DNA from: [Mycobacterium] fortunisiensis
GTDB lineage: Bacteria; Actinomycetota; Actinomycetes; Mycobacteriales; Mycobacteriaceae
Direction: 5' to 3'
DNA length: 64,000 bases
Assembly (NCBI RefSeq): GCF_019050325.1
Contig: NZ_VOMB01000020.1
Location: 248,001 to 312,000, forward strand
The notes beneath the pieces were generated by a model. That model worked only from the letters and a program-made list of their open reading frames with translations. It was not told the origin of the DNA and did not search any database. Position numbers and translations under genes: made by a program. Below, piece after piece: positions 7,142 to 16,386 of the stretch (position 1 is its first letter; each line of letters starts with the position of its first letter).

Positions 7142-10100
7142 CTACTCACCGCCGAAAATCTTGCGGACCACACCCTTGGCGCGCCGGGTCACCCGCAGAT
7201 AGTTGTCCAGGAACTCCCCGCCGTCGTCACTGCCCCACCCGGCCGCCAGCGCGACCGCGTTGAGCTGCCGACCCGGCCCGGGCAGCTGGTCGGTGGGCTT
7301 GCCGCGCACCAACACCAGGGCATTGCGCGCCCGCGTCGCGGTCAGCCAGGCCTCCCGCAGCAGCGCCACGTCGCCTTCGGCGACCAGTTCGGCCGCGCCG
7401 ATCGCGTCCAAGGTCTGCAACGTCGACGTGTTGTGCAGCGCGGGCACGGTGTGTGCGTAGCGCAGCTGCAGCAGCTGCACGGTCCATTCGATGTCGGCCA
7501 GCCCGCCGCGGCCCAACTTGGTGTGGGTGTTCGGGTCGGCGCCGCGGGGCAGGCGCTCGGCATCCACGCGGGCCTTGATCCGGCGGATCTCCTGGACCGC
7601 CTCGGCGGACACCCCGCCGGCGGGATACCGGGTCTTGTCGATCATGAGCAGGAAGCGTTCACCGAGTTCCGGATCTCCGGCGACCCGGTGCGCGCGCAGC
7701 AGCGCCTGGATCTCCCACGGTTGTGCCCACTGCCCGTAGTACGTCGCGTAGGAGGCCAGCGTGCGCACCAGCGGCCCGTTACGCCCCTCGGGGCGTAACC
7801 CGGTGTCCACTTCCAGCGGCGGGTCCGCGCTCGGGGTGCCCAGCAGGGCCCGGATCTGTTCGGCGATGCTCACCGACCAGCGCACGGCCGCGGCGTCCTC
7901 GACGCCGGACGCCGGCTCGCAGACGAACATCACGTCGGCGTCGGAGCCGTAGCCCAGCTCTCCGCCACCGAGCCGGCCCATGCCGATCACCGCGATGCGG
8001 GCCGGCGCCCCGGATTCGGGAGTGTTGGCCCGGATGACCGCATTCAGTGCGGCCTGCAGCACCGCGACCCACACCGAGGTCAATGCCTTGCATACGTCGG
8101 TCACCTCGAGCAGGCCGAGTACGTCGGCCGAGGCGATGCGGGCCAGTTCCCGACGGCGCAGCGTGCGAGCGGCCGCGATACCCCGGACCGGGTCGGCGTG
8201 CCGACCGGCCGAGGCCACCAGGGAACGCGCCACGCTGTCGGGATCGCCGTCGAGCAGCTTCGGTCCGTTCGGTCCGTCGGCGTAGAGCTGGATCACCTCG
8301 GGGGCGCGCATCAGCAGTTCGGGGATGTAGGCGGAGGTGCCCAAGATCCGCATCAGCCGCTTGGCCACCGCGCCTTCGTCGCGCAGGGTCGACAGGTACC
8401 AGCGCTGCTCGGCGAGTTCGTCGCTGATCCGGCGATAGGCCAGTAGCCCGGCATCCGGATCGGGGGTGTCCGACAGCCAGTCCAGCAGCGTGGGCAACAG
8501 CACCTGTTGAACCCGGCCGCGGCGGCCGCTCTGCCCGGTGAGCGCGGCCAAGTGGGTCAGCGCGCTCTGTGGGCCCTCGTAACCCAGTGCGGCCAACTGA
8601 CGTTCGGCGGCCTCGGTGCTCATCCCGGCGCCGATGCCCACCGCGGGCTGGCCCACCGACTCCAGCAGCGGCTGGTAGAAGAGTTTGGCGTGCAACCGCG
8701 ATACCCGCATGCTCTGCCGTTTGAGCTCTTCGCGCAGCACACCCAGCGCGTCGTGGCGACCATCGGGACGGACGTGCGCGGCCCGGGCCAGCCAGCGGTA
8801 GGCCTCGTCGTCGTTCTCGTCGGGCAGCATGTGGGTGCGCTTGAGCCGCTGCAGTTGCAGCCGGTGTTCGAGCAGGCGCAGGAATTCGTAGGAGGCGGTC
8901 AGGTTGGCGGTGTCGTCGCGTCCGACGTAGCCGCCTTTCCCGAGGGCGGACAGCGCATCGACGGTGGAGGCCACGTGCAGCGAATCGTCGTTGCGGCCGT
9001 GCACCAATTGCAGGAGTTGGACCGCGAATTCGACATCGCGCAACCCGCCGGTGCCCAGTTTGAGCTCGCGGGCCCGCACCCCGGCCGGGACGAGCTCCTC
9101 GACGCGACGGCGCATGGCCTGCACCTCGGGAACGAAATCCTCACGCTCGCAAGCGGTCCACACCATGGGCATCAGGGCGTCGATGTAGGCCCGGCCCAGC
9201 TCGGGGTCCCCGGCGGCCGGCCTCGCCTTGAGCAGCGCTTGGAACTCCCAGGTTTTGGCCCAGCGCTCGTAGTAGGCGATGTGGGATTCCAAGGTGCGGA
9301 CCAACTGTCCGCGCTTGCCTTCGGGCCGCAGCGCGGCGTCGACTTCGAAGAACGCGTCGGCGGCGAGCTGCATCATCTCGCCGGCCACCCGGGTGGCGGT
9401 GGCCAGGTTGTCGTCCCCGCCGTCGCCGTCCCCGGTGTCCACCAGCGGCTCGCCGACGAAGATGACGTCGACGTCGCTGACGTAATTCAGTTCGCGCGCA
9501 CCGCATTTGCCCATGGCGATGACGGCCAGCCGGGGCTCGGGGCCGTCTTCACACACCACCCGGGTGGCCACGGTCAGCGCCGCGCCGAGTGCGGCGTCGG
9601 CCAGGTCGGACAGGTGGGCGGCCACCTCGACGAACGGCAGCACCGGCTCGTTCTCGACGGTGGACGCCACGTCGAGGGCGGCCAGCACCAACAACCGGTC
9701 ACGGTAGAGATCTCGCAGCACGGGCACCGCACTGCTTATGCCGCGGTCGATCTCGGCGTCACGGGCAGCCGCGGTGAAGATGTCATGCAGCTGGGCGGCG
9801 TCGGGCAGTTCCACCGCGCCGGCCAGCAGCCGCCATGACTGGGGGTGGGCGATCAGGTGGTCGCCCAGGGCCAGTGAGGAGCCCAGGACGGCGAACAGGC
9901 GGCCCCGCAGCGCGCGGTCGGTCAGCAGCGCCCGGTTGAGCTCATCCCATCCGGCCCCGAGTTCGTCGGCCAACCGCACCATCGCCAACAGCGCGATGTC
10001 GGCGTCCGGTGCGCGCGACAGCGACCAAAGCAGCTCGACGTGTGCCTCGGTGTTCCAGCCGAGCCGGTCGAGTTCGGCGGCGGCCTGCGGTCCGACCAGA

Positions 10101-10159
10101 CCGAGCCGACCGACGCTGGGCAGTTTCGGGCGATCGGTCGCAGGCCTGGGCACGTTCAC
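7142..10159 (-). CDS. glnE: Glutamine synthetase adenylyltransferase/deadenylylase GlnE
   Basis: Bifunctional enzyme that adds AMP to, and removes it from, the regulatory tyrosine of glutamine synthetase. The 1005-residue protein has two nucleotidyltransferase domains, each with the G-x(n)-D-x-D motif: MGKCGARELNYVSDVDVIFV at residues about 216-235 (deadenylylase half) and MGRLGGGELGYGSDADVMFV at about 727-746 (adenylylase half). Each is followed by a GlnD-UR-type helical region with LRDVEF/LADIEW. It lies 49 bases after glnA2 on the same strand. Its visible target tyrosine is in GlnA1, not in GlnA2. Confidence 0.97.
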   Translation of the reverse strand: MNVPRPATDRPKLPSVGRLGLVGPQAAAELDRLGWNTEAHVELLWSLSRAPDADIALLAMVRLADELGAGWDELNRALLTDRALRGRLFAVLGSSLALGDHLIAHPQSWRLLAGAVELPDAAQLHDIFTAAARDAEIDRGISSAVPVLRDLYRDRLLVLAALDVASTVENEPVLPFVEVAAHLSDLADAALGAALTVATRVVCEDGPEPRLAVIAMGKCGARELNYVSDVDVIFVGEPLVDTGDGDGGDDNLATATRVAGEMMQLAADAFFEVDAALRPEGKRGQLVRTLESHIAYYERWAKTWEFQALLKARPAAGDPELGRAYIDALMPMVWTACEREDFVPEVQAMRRRVEELVPAGVRARELKLGTGGLRDVEFAVQLLQLVHGRNDDSLHVASTVDALSALGKGGYVGRDDTANLTASYEFLRLLEHRLQLQRLKRTHMLPDENDDEAYRWLARAAHVRPDGRHDALGVLREELKRQSMRVSRLHAKLFYQPLLESVGQPAVGIGAGMSTEAAERQLAALGYEGPQSALTHLAALTGQSGRRGRVQQVLLPTLLDWLSDTPDPDAGLLAYRRISDELAEQRWYLSTLRDEGAVAKRLMRILGTSAYIPELLMRAPEVIQLYADGPNGPKLLDGDPDSVARSLVASAGRHADPVRGIAAARTLRRRELARIASADVLGLLEVTDVCKALTSVWVAVLQAALNAVIRANTPESGAPARIAVIGMGRLGGGELGYGSDADVMFVCEPASGVEDAAAVRWSVSIAEQIRALLGTPSADPPLEVDTGLRPEGRNGPLVRTLASYATYYGQWAQPWEIQALLRAHRVAGDPELGERFLLMIDKTRYPAGGVSAEAVQEIRRIKARVDAERLPRGADPNTHTKLGRGGLADIEWTVQLLQLRYAHTVPALHNTSTLQTLDAIGAAELVAEGDVALLREAWLTATRARNALVLVRGKPTDQLPGPGRQLNAVALAAGWGSDDGGEFLDNYLRVTRRAKGVVRKIFGGE

Positions 10160-10208
10160 GACGGTAGCGCACTCCCGCGGGAAACGATCGGCGCCCGGCG
10201 CCGGTGAC

Positions 10209-11549
10209 TCAGAGCGACAGGTAGTTCTTCAACTCGTACGGCGTGACGTGGCTGCGGTAGTTCTCCCACTCCGCGCGTTTGTTGCGCAGGAAGTAGTCGA
10301 ATACGTGCTCCCCCAACGCTTCCGCGACGAGCTCGGAGTTCTCCATGGATTCCAGCGCGTTGCCCAGGCTGGACGGCAGCTCGCGGTAGCCCATGGCGCG
10401 GCGTTCCTCCGACGTCAGGCTCCAGACGTTGTCCTCGGCCTGCGGCCCCAGCACGTAGCCCTTCTCGACGCCACGCAGCCCGGCGGCCAGCAGCACCGCG
10501 AAGGTCAGGTAAGGGTTGCAGGCCGAGTCGGGGCTGCGGACCTCTACGCGCCGCGACGACGCCTTGCGCGGGGTGTACATCGGCACCCGCACCAGCGCCG
10601 AACGGTTGGCCGCGCCCCACGAGGCCGCGGTGGGCGCTTCGCCGCCGTGCACGAGACGCTTGTAGGAGTTCACCCACTGGTTGGTGACCGCGCTGATCTC
10701 GCTGGCGTGTTCCAGGATTCCGGCGATGAAGGACTTGGCCACATCGGACAGCTGCAGTGGGTCGTCGGGGCTGTGGAAGGCGTTGGTGTCGCCCTCGAAC
10801 AGGCTCATGTGGGTGTGCATGGCCGAGCCGGGGTGCTCGGCGAACGGCTTGGGCATGAACGAGGCCCGCACCCCGTCGGCCAGGGCGACTTCCTTGACCA
10901 GGTAGCGGAAGGTCATCACGTTGTCGGCCATCGACAGGGCGTCGGCGTAGCGCAGGTCGATCTCCTGCTGGCCGGGGGCACCCTCGTGGTGGCTGAACTC
11001 CACCGAGATGCCCATCTGCTCCAGGGCGTCGATGGCGTGGCGGCGGAAGTTGGGGGCGGCGTCGTGCACGGCTTGGTCGAAGTAGCCGCCGTTGTCGGCC
11101 GGGATCGGCGGGGTGCCATCGTCGGCACCGGGCTTGAGCAGGAAGAACTCGATCTCGGGGTGGACGTAGCAGGAGAAACCGAGGTCGCTGGCCTTGGCCA
11201 GTTGGCGACGCAGCACGTGCCGCGAATCAGCCCACGACGGCGAGCCGTCGGGCATGGTGATGTCGCAGAACATCCGCGCGGAGTAGTGCTTTCCGGCGCC
11301 GGTGGTCCAGGGCAGCACCTGGAAGGTGGACGGGTCGGGCCGGGCCACGGTGTCCGATTCCGAGACGCGGGCGAAACCCTCGATGGAGGATCCGTCGAAC
11401 CCGATGCCCTCCTCGAAGGCGCCTTCTAGTTCGGCCGGGGCGATGGCCACCGATTTGAGGTATCCGAGCACGTCGGTGAACCACAACCGAACGAACCGGA
11501 TATCGCGTTCCTCGAGGGTGCGCAGCACGAATTCCTTCTGGCGGTCCAT
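10209..11549 (-). CDS. glnA2: Glutamine synthetase-like GlnA2
   Basis: A second type I glutamine synthetase, 446 residues as in M. tuberculosis GlnA2. It has the family segments IGFDGSSIEGFARVSESD, SFMPKPF and RSPDSACNPYLTFA. The loop that carries Tyr406 in GlnA1 here reads EDNVWSLTSEE, with tryptophan in place of tyrosine, so it should not be adenylylated there. GlnA2-type enzymes are non-essential in mycobacteria and some related proteins are gamma-glutamyl-polyamine or amino-acid ligases. It is the first gene of a glnA2-glnE unit. Confidence 0.95.
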   Translation of the reverse strand: MDRQKEFVLRTLEERDIRFVRLWFTDVLGYLKSVAIAPAELEGAFEEGIGFDGSSIEGFARVSESDTVARPDPSTFQVLPWTTGAGKHYSARMFCDITMPDGSPSWADSRHVLRRQLAKASDLGFSCYVHPEIEFFLLKPGADDGTPPIPADNGGYFDQAVHDAAPNFRRHAIDALEQMGISVEFSHHEGAPGQQEIDLRYADALSMADNVMTFRYLVKEVALADGVRASFMPKPFAEHPGSAMHTHMSLFEGDTNAFHSPDDPLQLSDVAKSFIAGILEHASEISAVTNQWVNSYKRLVHGGEAPTAASWGAANRSALVRVPMYTPRKASSRRVEVRSPDSACNPYLTFAVLLAAGLRGVEKGYVLGPQAEDNVWSLTSEERRAMGYRELPSSLGNALESMENSELVAEALGEHVFDYFLRNKRAEWENYRSHVTPYELKNYLSL

Positions 11550-11601
11550 GCCCGCAGCGTAGGCATCGGCTGTTAAATCTGTGTTACAGCGCTGACAAGA
11601 G

Positions 11602-13230
11602 TTAGCAGGAAAGGTCGCCCGGCGAGGTCTGGGTCAGGAAGAAATTGAGCACCGCGGTGTCGACGCAGGCGTCTCCGTTGAACACCACGGTGTGTTGCGT
11701 GCCCTCGAACGAGATCAGCGCCGCACCCATTTGCCGGGCCAGTTCCACGCCGGCCTGATACGGGGTCGCCGGGTCCCCGGTGGTGGACACCACCACGACC
11801 TTGCCCGGGCCCGGTCCGGTCACCGGGTGCGGTGCCGAGGTCGCCGGCACCGGCCACAGCGCGCACAGGTCGCGGGGTGCGTAGCCGGTGAACTCGCCGT
11901 AGGCCAGGAAGGGTGCCGCGGCGCGGTTGCGTCGATCGGCCTCGGCCCACACCGCCGGGTCGGTGGGAAACGGTGCGTCGACGCAGCGGATGGCGTTGAA
12001 CGCGTCCTGCAGGGGCTGGTACTGCCCGGAATCGTCGCGGTGCCAATAGTCGTCGGCGAGCAGCAGCAGGTCACCGGCGTCGGTGCCGCGGGCCAGCCCG
12101 AGCAGGCCGCTGGTCAGGTAGGGCCAGTACCGGGCCGAGTACAGCGCGTTGCCGGTACCGGTGATGGCGTCGGCGTAGCTCAGCCCGCGCGGGTCCGACG
12201 TGACGGCCGGCGCGCTCACCAACGGGTCGATCAATTGGTGGTAGCGGCTGACGAATTGGGTGGGGTCCGCCCCGAGCGGGCAGTCCGCCGATTCCGCGCA
12301 GTCGGCGGCGTACGCGTCGAACGCCTTCTGAAATCCGGCCAGCTGGCGGGCGTTCTTGGTGATCGGATCCAGGCTCGGGTTCACCGCGCCGTCGAGCACC
12401 ATGGTGCGCACCCGGTCGCCGAACTGCTCGGCGTAGGCGGCACCCAATTGGGTGCCGTAGGAGAAGCCCAGATAGTTGATCTGGTTCTCCCCCAACGCGG
12501 CCCGCACCGCATCCATGTCCCGCGCCGCCGAGGCGGTGCCGATGTTGGCCAGGAACGGCGCGCCCATGCGATCGAGGCACTGCTGCGCGAACTGGCGGTA
12601 CACGTCCTCGATGTGGGCCACCCCGGCCGGGCTGTAATCCGTCAGCGATTCGCGCCGGTAGGCATCGATCTCGGCGTCGGTGCGGCAGCGCAACTGCGGG
12701 GTGGAATGCCCGACGCCGCGCGGGTCGAAGCCGACGAGATCGAAGTGATCGGTCAGTGGTGAGCCGGCCAGCGCCGCGCCCATCCCGGCCACGGTGTTGA
12801 CCGCCGAGGCTCCGGGACCGCCGGGGTTGACGAACAGCGCACCGATCCGGTCACCGGTGGCCGGTATCCGGATGACGGCCAATTGTGCTTGTGCGCCTTG
12901 CGGGTTGGCCGGATCCCCCGCTGCGTCCCACTCGACGGGCACCGCGACGGTGCCACACTGCGCGGTCGGGATCGCCGCCGGATCTTGCACCCAGGAGGCG
13001 CAACTTCCCCATTCCAACGACGATTCCGGCCCCTGTTGCGGCGCGGCGTGGGCGACCGGTCCGGGAACCGGACCCGCCGCGGCAGTGATGCCCAGCAGTG
13101 CGGCCGCCAGAACCCGAGTCACTGCTCGCGTCCACGCAACACCGCCCGCCCACCGCACGGCTGCCATGTTCGCACGGCAGGCGGTGCTGGGTCTGCGCCC
13201 GAGTCCGAGCAGAAATGGGCCGGAGACCAT
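11602..13230 (-). CDS. Exported alpha/beta-hydrolase (S33 peptidase family), paralogue of Hip1
   Basis: An exported serine hydrolase with cap and C-terminal TAP-like domain. The chosen ATG at 13230 is preceded by GGAGGAGGT at six bases and gives 542 residues; a later in-frame ATG at 13167 would give a shorter N-region before the hydrophobic segment. A signal sequence ends near VAHAAP. The nucleophile is Ser257 in GFSYGT, the oxyanion region is NPGGPGAS, the acid lies in STTGDPATPY and the histidine in GTQHTVV. It lies 26 bases after the Hip1 orthologue, so it is a tandem paralogue in one operon (Rv2223c-like). Confidence 0.88.
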   Translation of the reverse strand: MVSGPFLLGLGRRPSTACRANMAAVRWAGGVAWTRAVTRVLAAALLGITAAAGPVPGPVAHAAPQQGPESSLEWGSCASWVQDPAAIPTAQCGTVAVPVEWDAAGDPANPQGAQAQLAVIRIPATGDRIGALFVNPGGPGASAVNTVAGMGAALAGSPLTDHFDLVGFDPRGVGHSTPQLRCRTDAEIDAYRRESLTDYSPAGVAHIEDVYRQFAQQCLDRMGAPFLANIGTASAARDMDAVRAALGENQINYLGFSYGTQLGAAYAEQFGDRVRTMVLDGAVNPSLDPITKNARQLAGFQKAFDAYAADCAESADCPLGADPTQFVSRYHQLIDPLVSAPAVTSDPRGLSYADAITGTGNALYSARYWPYLTSGLLGLARGTDAGDLLLLADDYWHRDDSGQYQPLQDAFNAIRCVDAPFPTDPAVWAEADRRNRAAAPFLAYGEFTGYAPRDLCALWPVPATSAPHPVTGPGPGKVVVVSTTGDPATPYQAGVELARQMGAALISFEGTQHTVVFNGDACVDTAVLNFFLTQTSPGDLSC

Positions 13231-13256
13231 CCGGTGACCTCCTCCGGTGGCGTCGG

Positions 13257-14771
13257 TCAGCAGCGGGTGCCTGCCGGCGGCACGGTCACGTCGAGGAGGT
13301 ACGTCGCGGCGATGTCGTCGATGCACTTGTTGCCCTGGAACACCACGGTGTGCTGGGTGCCTTCGAAGGTGACCAGGGTGCCGCCGAGCTGCCGGGCCAG
13401 GTCCACGCCGGCCTGGTAGGGGGTGGCGGGGTCGTTGGTGGTCGAGACGATCAGGGTCGGGGGCAGCCCCTGCACCGAGATCTCGTGCGGCTTGCTGGTC
13501 GGCGGCACCGGCCAGAACGCGCAGGTTCCCAGCGGCGCGTTGCCGGTGAACTCGCCATAGCTCAGGAACGGGGCCACTTCACGGCTGCGCCGATCCTCTT
13601 CGACCACGGTGGCCCGGTCGGTGATGGCCGGCTTGTCCACACAGTTGACCGCCACCCGCGCGTCGGTGGAATTGTTGTAGTGGCCCTGGGCATCTCGGCC
13701 CATGTAGAGATCGGCCAGCGCCAGCATGACCTCGCCGTTGCCCTTCTTGAGGCCGTTGAGCCCCTCGGTCAGGTGCCGCCACAGGTTCGGCGAGTACAGC
13801 GGCAGAATGGTGCCCACGGTGGCGTCGCTGTAGCTCAGCCCGCGGCCGTCCCGGGTTTTGGCCGGGTGCTCCACCAGCGGGTCGATCAGGCTCTTGTAGA
13901 CCTCGACGGCCTTGGCCGGGTCGGTACCCAGCGGGCAGTCCGGATTCGTGGCGCAGTCGGCGGCATAGTCGTCGAACGCCTTCTGGAACGCCGCGGCCTG
14001 GCGGATGTTCTCCTCCACCGGATCGGCATTGGGATCGACGGCGCCGTCGAGGATCATCGCCCGCACCTTCTGCGGGAACTTCTCGGCGTAGGTCGCACCG
14101 ATGCGGGTGCCGTAGGAGTAACCGAGGTAGGTCAGCTTGTCGTCACCGAGGGCGGCCCGGATCGCGTCGAGGTCCTTGGCGACGTTTTCGGTGCCGACGT
14201 TCTCCAGGAACTCGGTGCCCATCTTGTCGACGCAGCGCTGGACGAACTTCTTGGTCTCGTTCTCCAGGTGCTCGACGCCTTCCGGGGTGTATTCGACGGT
14301 GGGGTCGGCACGCAGCCGGTCGTTGTCGTCGTCGGAGTTGCACCACACCGCCGGGGCCGAGGAGCCGACGCCGCGCGGGTCGAAGCCGACGATGTCGAAT
14401 CGGTCCTTGACCGTCTGCGGCAGGCTCGACAGCAGCGAGACGGCGGATTCCACGCCGGATTCGCCGGGGCCGCCGGGGTTGATCACCAGCGAGCCGATCT
14501 TCTGGCCCGCGGCCGGGAAGCGGATCATCGCCAGACGCGCCACGTCGCCGTCGGGCTTGTCGTAGTCCACCGGCACCGACAGCAAACCGCACTCGGCACC
14601 CTCGGGGATCTGCGCGTGGTCACCCGAGCCGGCTTTGCACGGCAGCCATTGCACCGGGGTGCCGGGCCGCGGCACCGCGATTTGGGCCTGCCCGTCGACC
14701 ACCTGGGTACAGCCCGCTGCCGCCAGTGCCGTCACGGCCAGCAGCACGCCGAACCTGATCCTGAACTTCAT
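13257..14771 (-). CDS. caeA: Lipoprotein serine protease Hip1/CaeA
   Basis: Cell-envelope serine protease/esterase; in M. tuberculosis (Rv2224c, Hip1) it cleaves GroEL2 and alters host inflammatory responses. The ATG at 14771 gives a 504-residue lipoprotein with basic start, hydrophobic core and lipobox LAAAGC (Cys21). The nucleophile is Ser219 in GYSYGT, with NPGGPGESG before it, the acidic residue in STTNDPATPY and histidine in GTQHTVVF, the triad arrangement of Hip1. Its sequence is very close to remembered Hip1 (for example the CAFWPVPPTS segment). Followed by its exported paralogue. Confidence 0.93.
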   Translation of the reverse strand: MKFRIRFGVLLAVTALAAAGCTQVVDGQAQIAVPRPGTPVQWLPCKAGSGDHAQIPEGAECGLLSVPVDYDKPDGDVARLAMIRFPAAGQKIGSLVINPGGPGESGVESAVSLLSSLPQTVKDRFDIVGFDPRGVGSSAPAVWCNSDDDNDRLRADPTVEYTPEGVEHLENETKKFVQRCVDKMGTEFLENVGTENVAKDLDAIRAALGDDKLTYLGYSYGTRIGATYAEKFPQKVRAMILDGAVDPNADPVEENIRQAAAFQKAFDDYAADCATNPDCPLGTDPAKAVEVYKSLIDPLVEHPAKTRDGRGLSYSDATVGTILPLYSPNLWRHLTEGLNGLKKGNGEVMLALADLYMGRDAQGHYNNSTDARVAVNCVDKPAITDRATVVEEDRRSREVAPFLSYGEFTGNAPLGTCAFWPVPPTSKPHEISVQGLPPTLIVSTTNDPATPYQAGVDLARQLGGTLVTFEGTQHTVVFQGNKCIDDIAATYLLDVTVPPAGTRC

Positions 14772-14836
14772 GGCTGACCATGCTGCCATGACACGACATC
14801 GTCGCAGGCTGCGGCCGGTCATGCGACGCGCCGACG

Positions 14837-16228
14837 CTATCGGGTAGCGGCCAGCAGTTCCTCGAGTGCGACGTGGAAATCGTCGGCCATATCCCACAGG
14901 TCAGGCAGCAATTCCGGGCAGGACACGATGCCGACGTCGAGCATGCCGGTCAGCGACATCACAGTGATGTTGAGCCCCGATCCGTGGAAGATCGGGCCGA
15001 GCGGGTACATCGCCTTGACCTCGCAGCCGAGCAGGTACAGCGGCACCTGCGGGCCGGGCACGTTGGAGATGACCAGGTTGTGCACAGGTTTGGCGCCGGA
15101 CAGCCGACTTGCCGCGTACACCCGCATCGCGGTACCGAACACCGCCGGGGCGGCGAACTGGGTCCAGTCCTGCAGCAGGGTGGCGCCGATCGCGGAACTG
15201 TGTTGTTTGGCAACCGAATTCGAGGCGGCGATGGCACGCAGCCGCTCGGCCGGATCGGTGATCTGGGTTTCCAGCTTGGTGAACATCCCCGACACCTGAT
15301 TGCGGCCGGGCCGGTCGGACCGGTCGTGCACCGACACCGGCACCATCGCCACCAGTGAGCTCTCCGGCAGTTCCCCGCGGTCCTCCAGAAAAGTCCGCAG
15401 CACCCCCGACACCAGCGCCATCACCACGTCGTTGACCTTCACGTCGAAGTGATTTTTGACGGTCTTGATGTCCTCGAGGTCCAGTTGCGCGAACGCCACG
15501 TTGCGACCACCGGTGATGTTGGTGTTGAACGCAGTTTTCGGCGCGTTGAACGGTGCGGCCATCGCCTGCCCGCTGACGGCCCGGCGGACGGTGTCGATCA
15601 CCGTGGTCGCCGTGGTGGGCAGCACCTTGGCCAGCTTGAGCGGGCGCGCGGCGAACCGCACCGCGCCGCTGAGCGCGATCTCGGCGGCCGACGCCCCGCC
15701 CACCCCGTCGACCGGGTCGGGCGGCGGCGCGTCGGCCACGGTGGTGCACAGCTGCGACATCAGGTTGGCGCCGGTCACCCCGTCCACGCCGGAGTGGTGC
15801 ACCTTGGTCAGCAGCGCCAGCCGGCCGCCGGAGTGGGCGTTGGTGCCCGCCACGTTCTCGATCACCCACATCTCCCACAGCGGCCTGGACCGGTCCAGGG
15901 ACAGTGAGGCGATGTGGCCGCAGATCTCGGACAGCTCGGTGCGCCCGCCCGGACCGGGCAGACCGATTCGGTGCAGATGCCGGTTGACGTCAAAGTCCTT
16001 GTCTTCCACCCACACCGGGTGGTCGACGTTGAATCGGGTGTCGGCCAGTTTTTCGCGGAACTGCGGCATCGCCTTGATGGACAACGACAATGCGTCGCGC
16101 AACCGGTCGAAGGTGTAACCGCCCGGCATGGTCGAGGTGTCCAGCTCCAGCACCGAGCACACGTGCATCGGTTGCGCGGGGGTTTCCAGGTACAGGAAGC
16201 TGGCGTCGAGTCCGCTGAGCCGTTGCAT
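14837..16228 (-). CDS. Wax ester synthase/diacylglycerol acyltransferase (WS/DGAT)
   Basis: Transfers acyl groups from acyl-CoA to diacylglycerol or fatty alcohols, making storage lipids. The 463-residue protein starts MQRLSGLDASFLYLETP, the usual opening, has the catalytic HHSGVDG at residues 144-150, and the C-terminal NLVISNVPGP motif of the family. The ATG at 16228 is preferred over an upstream in-frame start that adds 15 atypical residues. It sits between Hip1 and panB, where M. tuberculosis has no such gene, and transcribes in the same direction as Hip1 with a 65-base gap. Confidence 0.93.
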   Translation of the reverse strand: MQRLSGLDASFLYLETPAQPMHVCSVLELDTSTMPGGYTFDRLRDALSLSIKAMPQFREKLADTRFNVDHPVWVEDKDFDVNRHLHRIGLPGPGGRTELSEICGHIASLSLDRSRPLWEMWVIENVAGTNAHSGGRLALLTKVHHSGVDGVTGANLMSQLCTTVADAPPPDPVDGVGGASAAEIALSGAVRFAARPLKLAKVLPTTATTVIDTVRRAVSGQAMAAPFNAPKTAFNTNITGGRNVAFAQLDLEDIKTVKNHFDVKVNDVVMALVSGVLRTFLEDRGELPESSLVAMVPVSVHDRSDRPGRNQVSGMFTKLETQITDPAERLRAIAASNSVAKQHSSAIGATLLQDWTQFAAPAVFGTAMRVYAASRLSGAKPVHNLVISNVPGPQVPLYLLGCEVKAMYPLGPIFHGSGLNITVMSLTGMLDVGIVSCPELLPDLWDMADDFHVALEELLAATR

Positions 16229-16386
16229 GCCGCTGATGTTAGGGCCAGGTTCTGCGACTGTGAGGAAATCCACTCGAACGTCGCTTTTACCTTCTTTGCC
16301 ACGGTGGCAGACTTGACCTTGTCAGCCGAACCCGGGGACCGTCAGCCGGCCTCGAGGATTCGAACCGACCATCACAAGGGACGATG

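Noticed and set aside
9738..11429. A 563-codon plus-strand frame across the ends of glnE and glnA2
   Set aside because: Antisense to two certain genes; long only because of GC bias.
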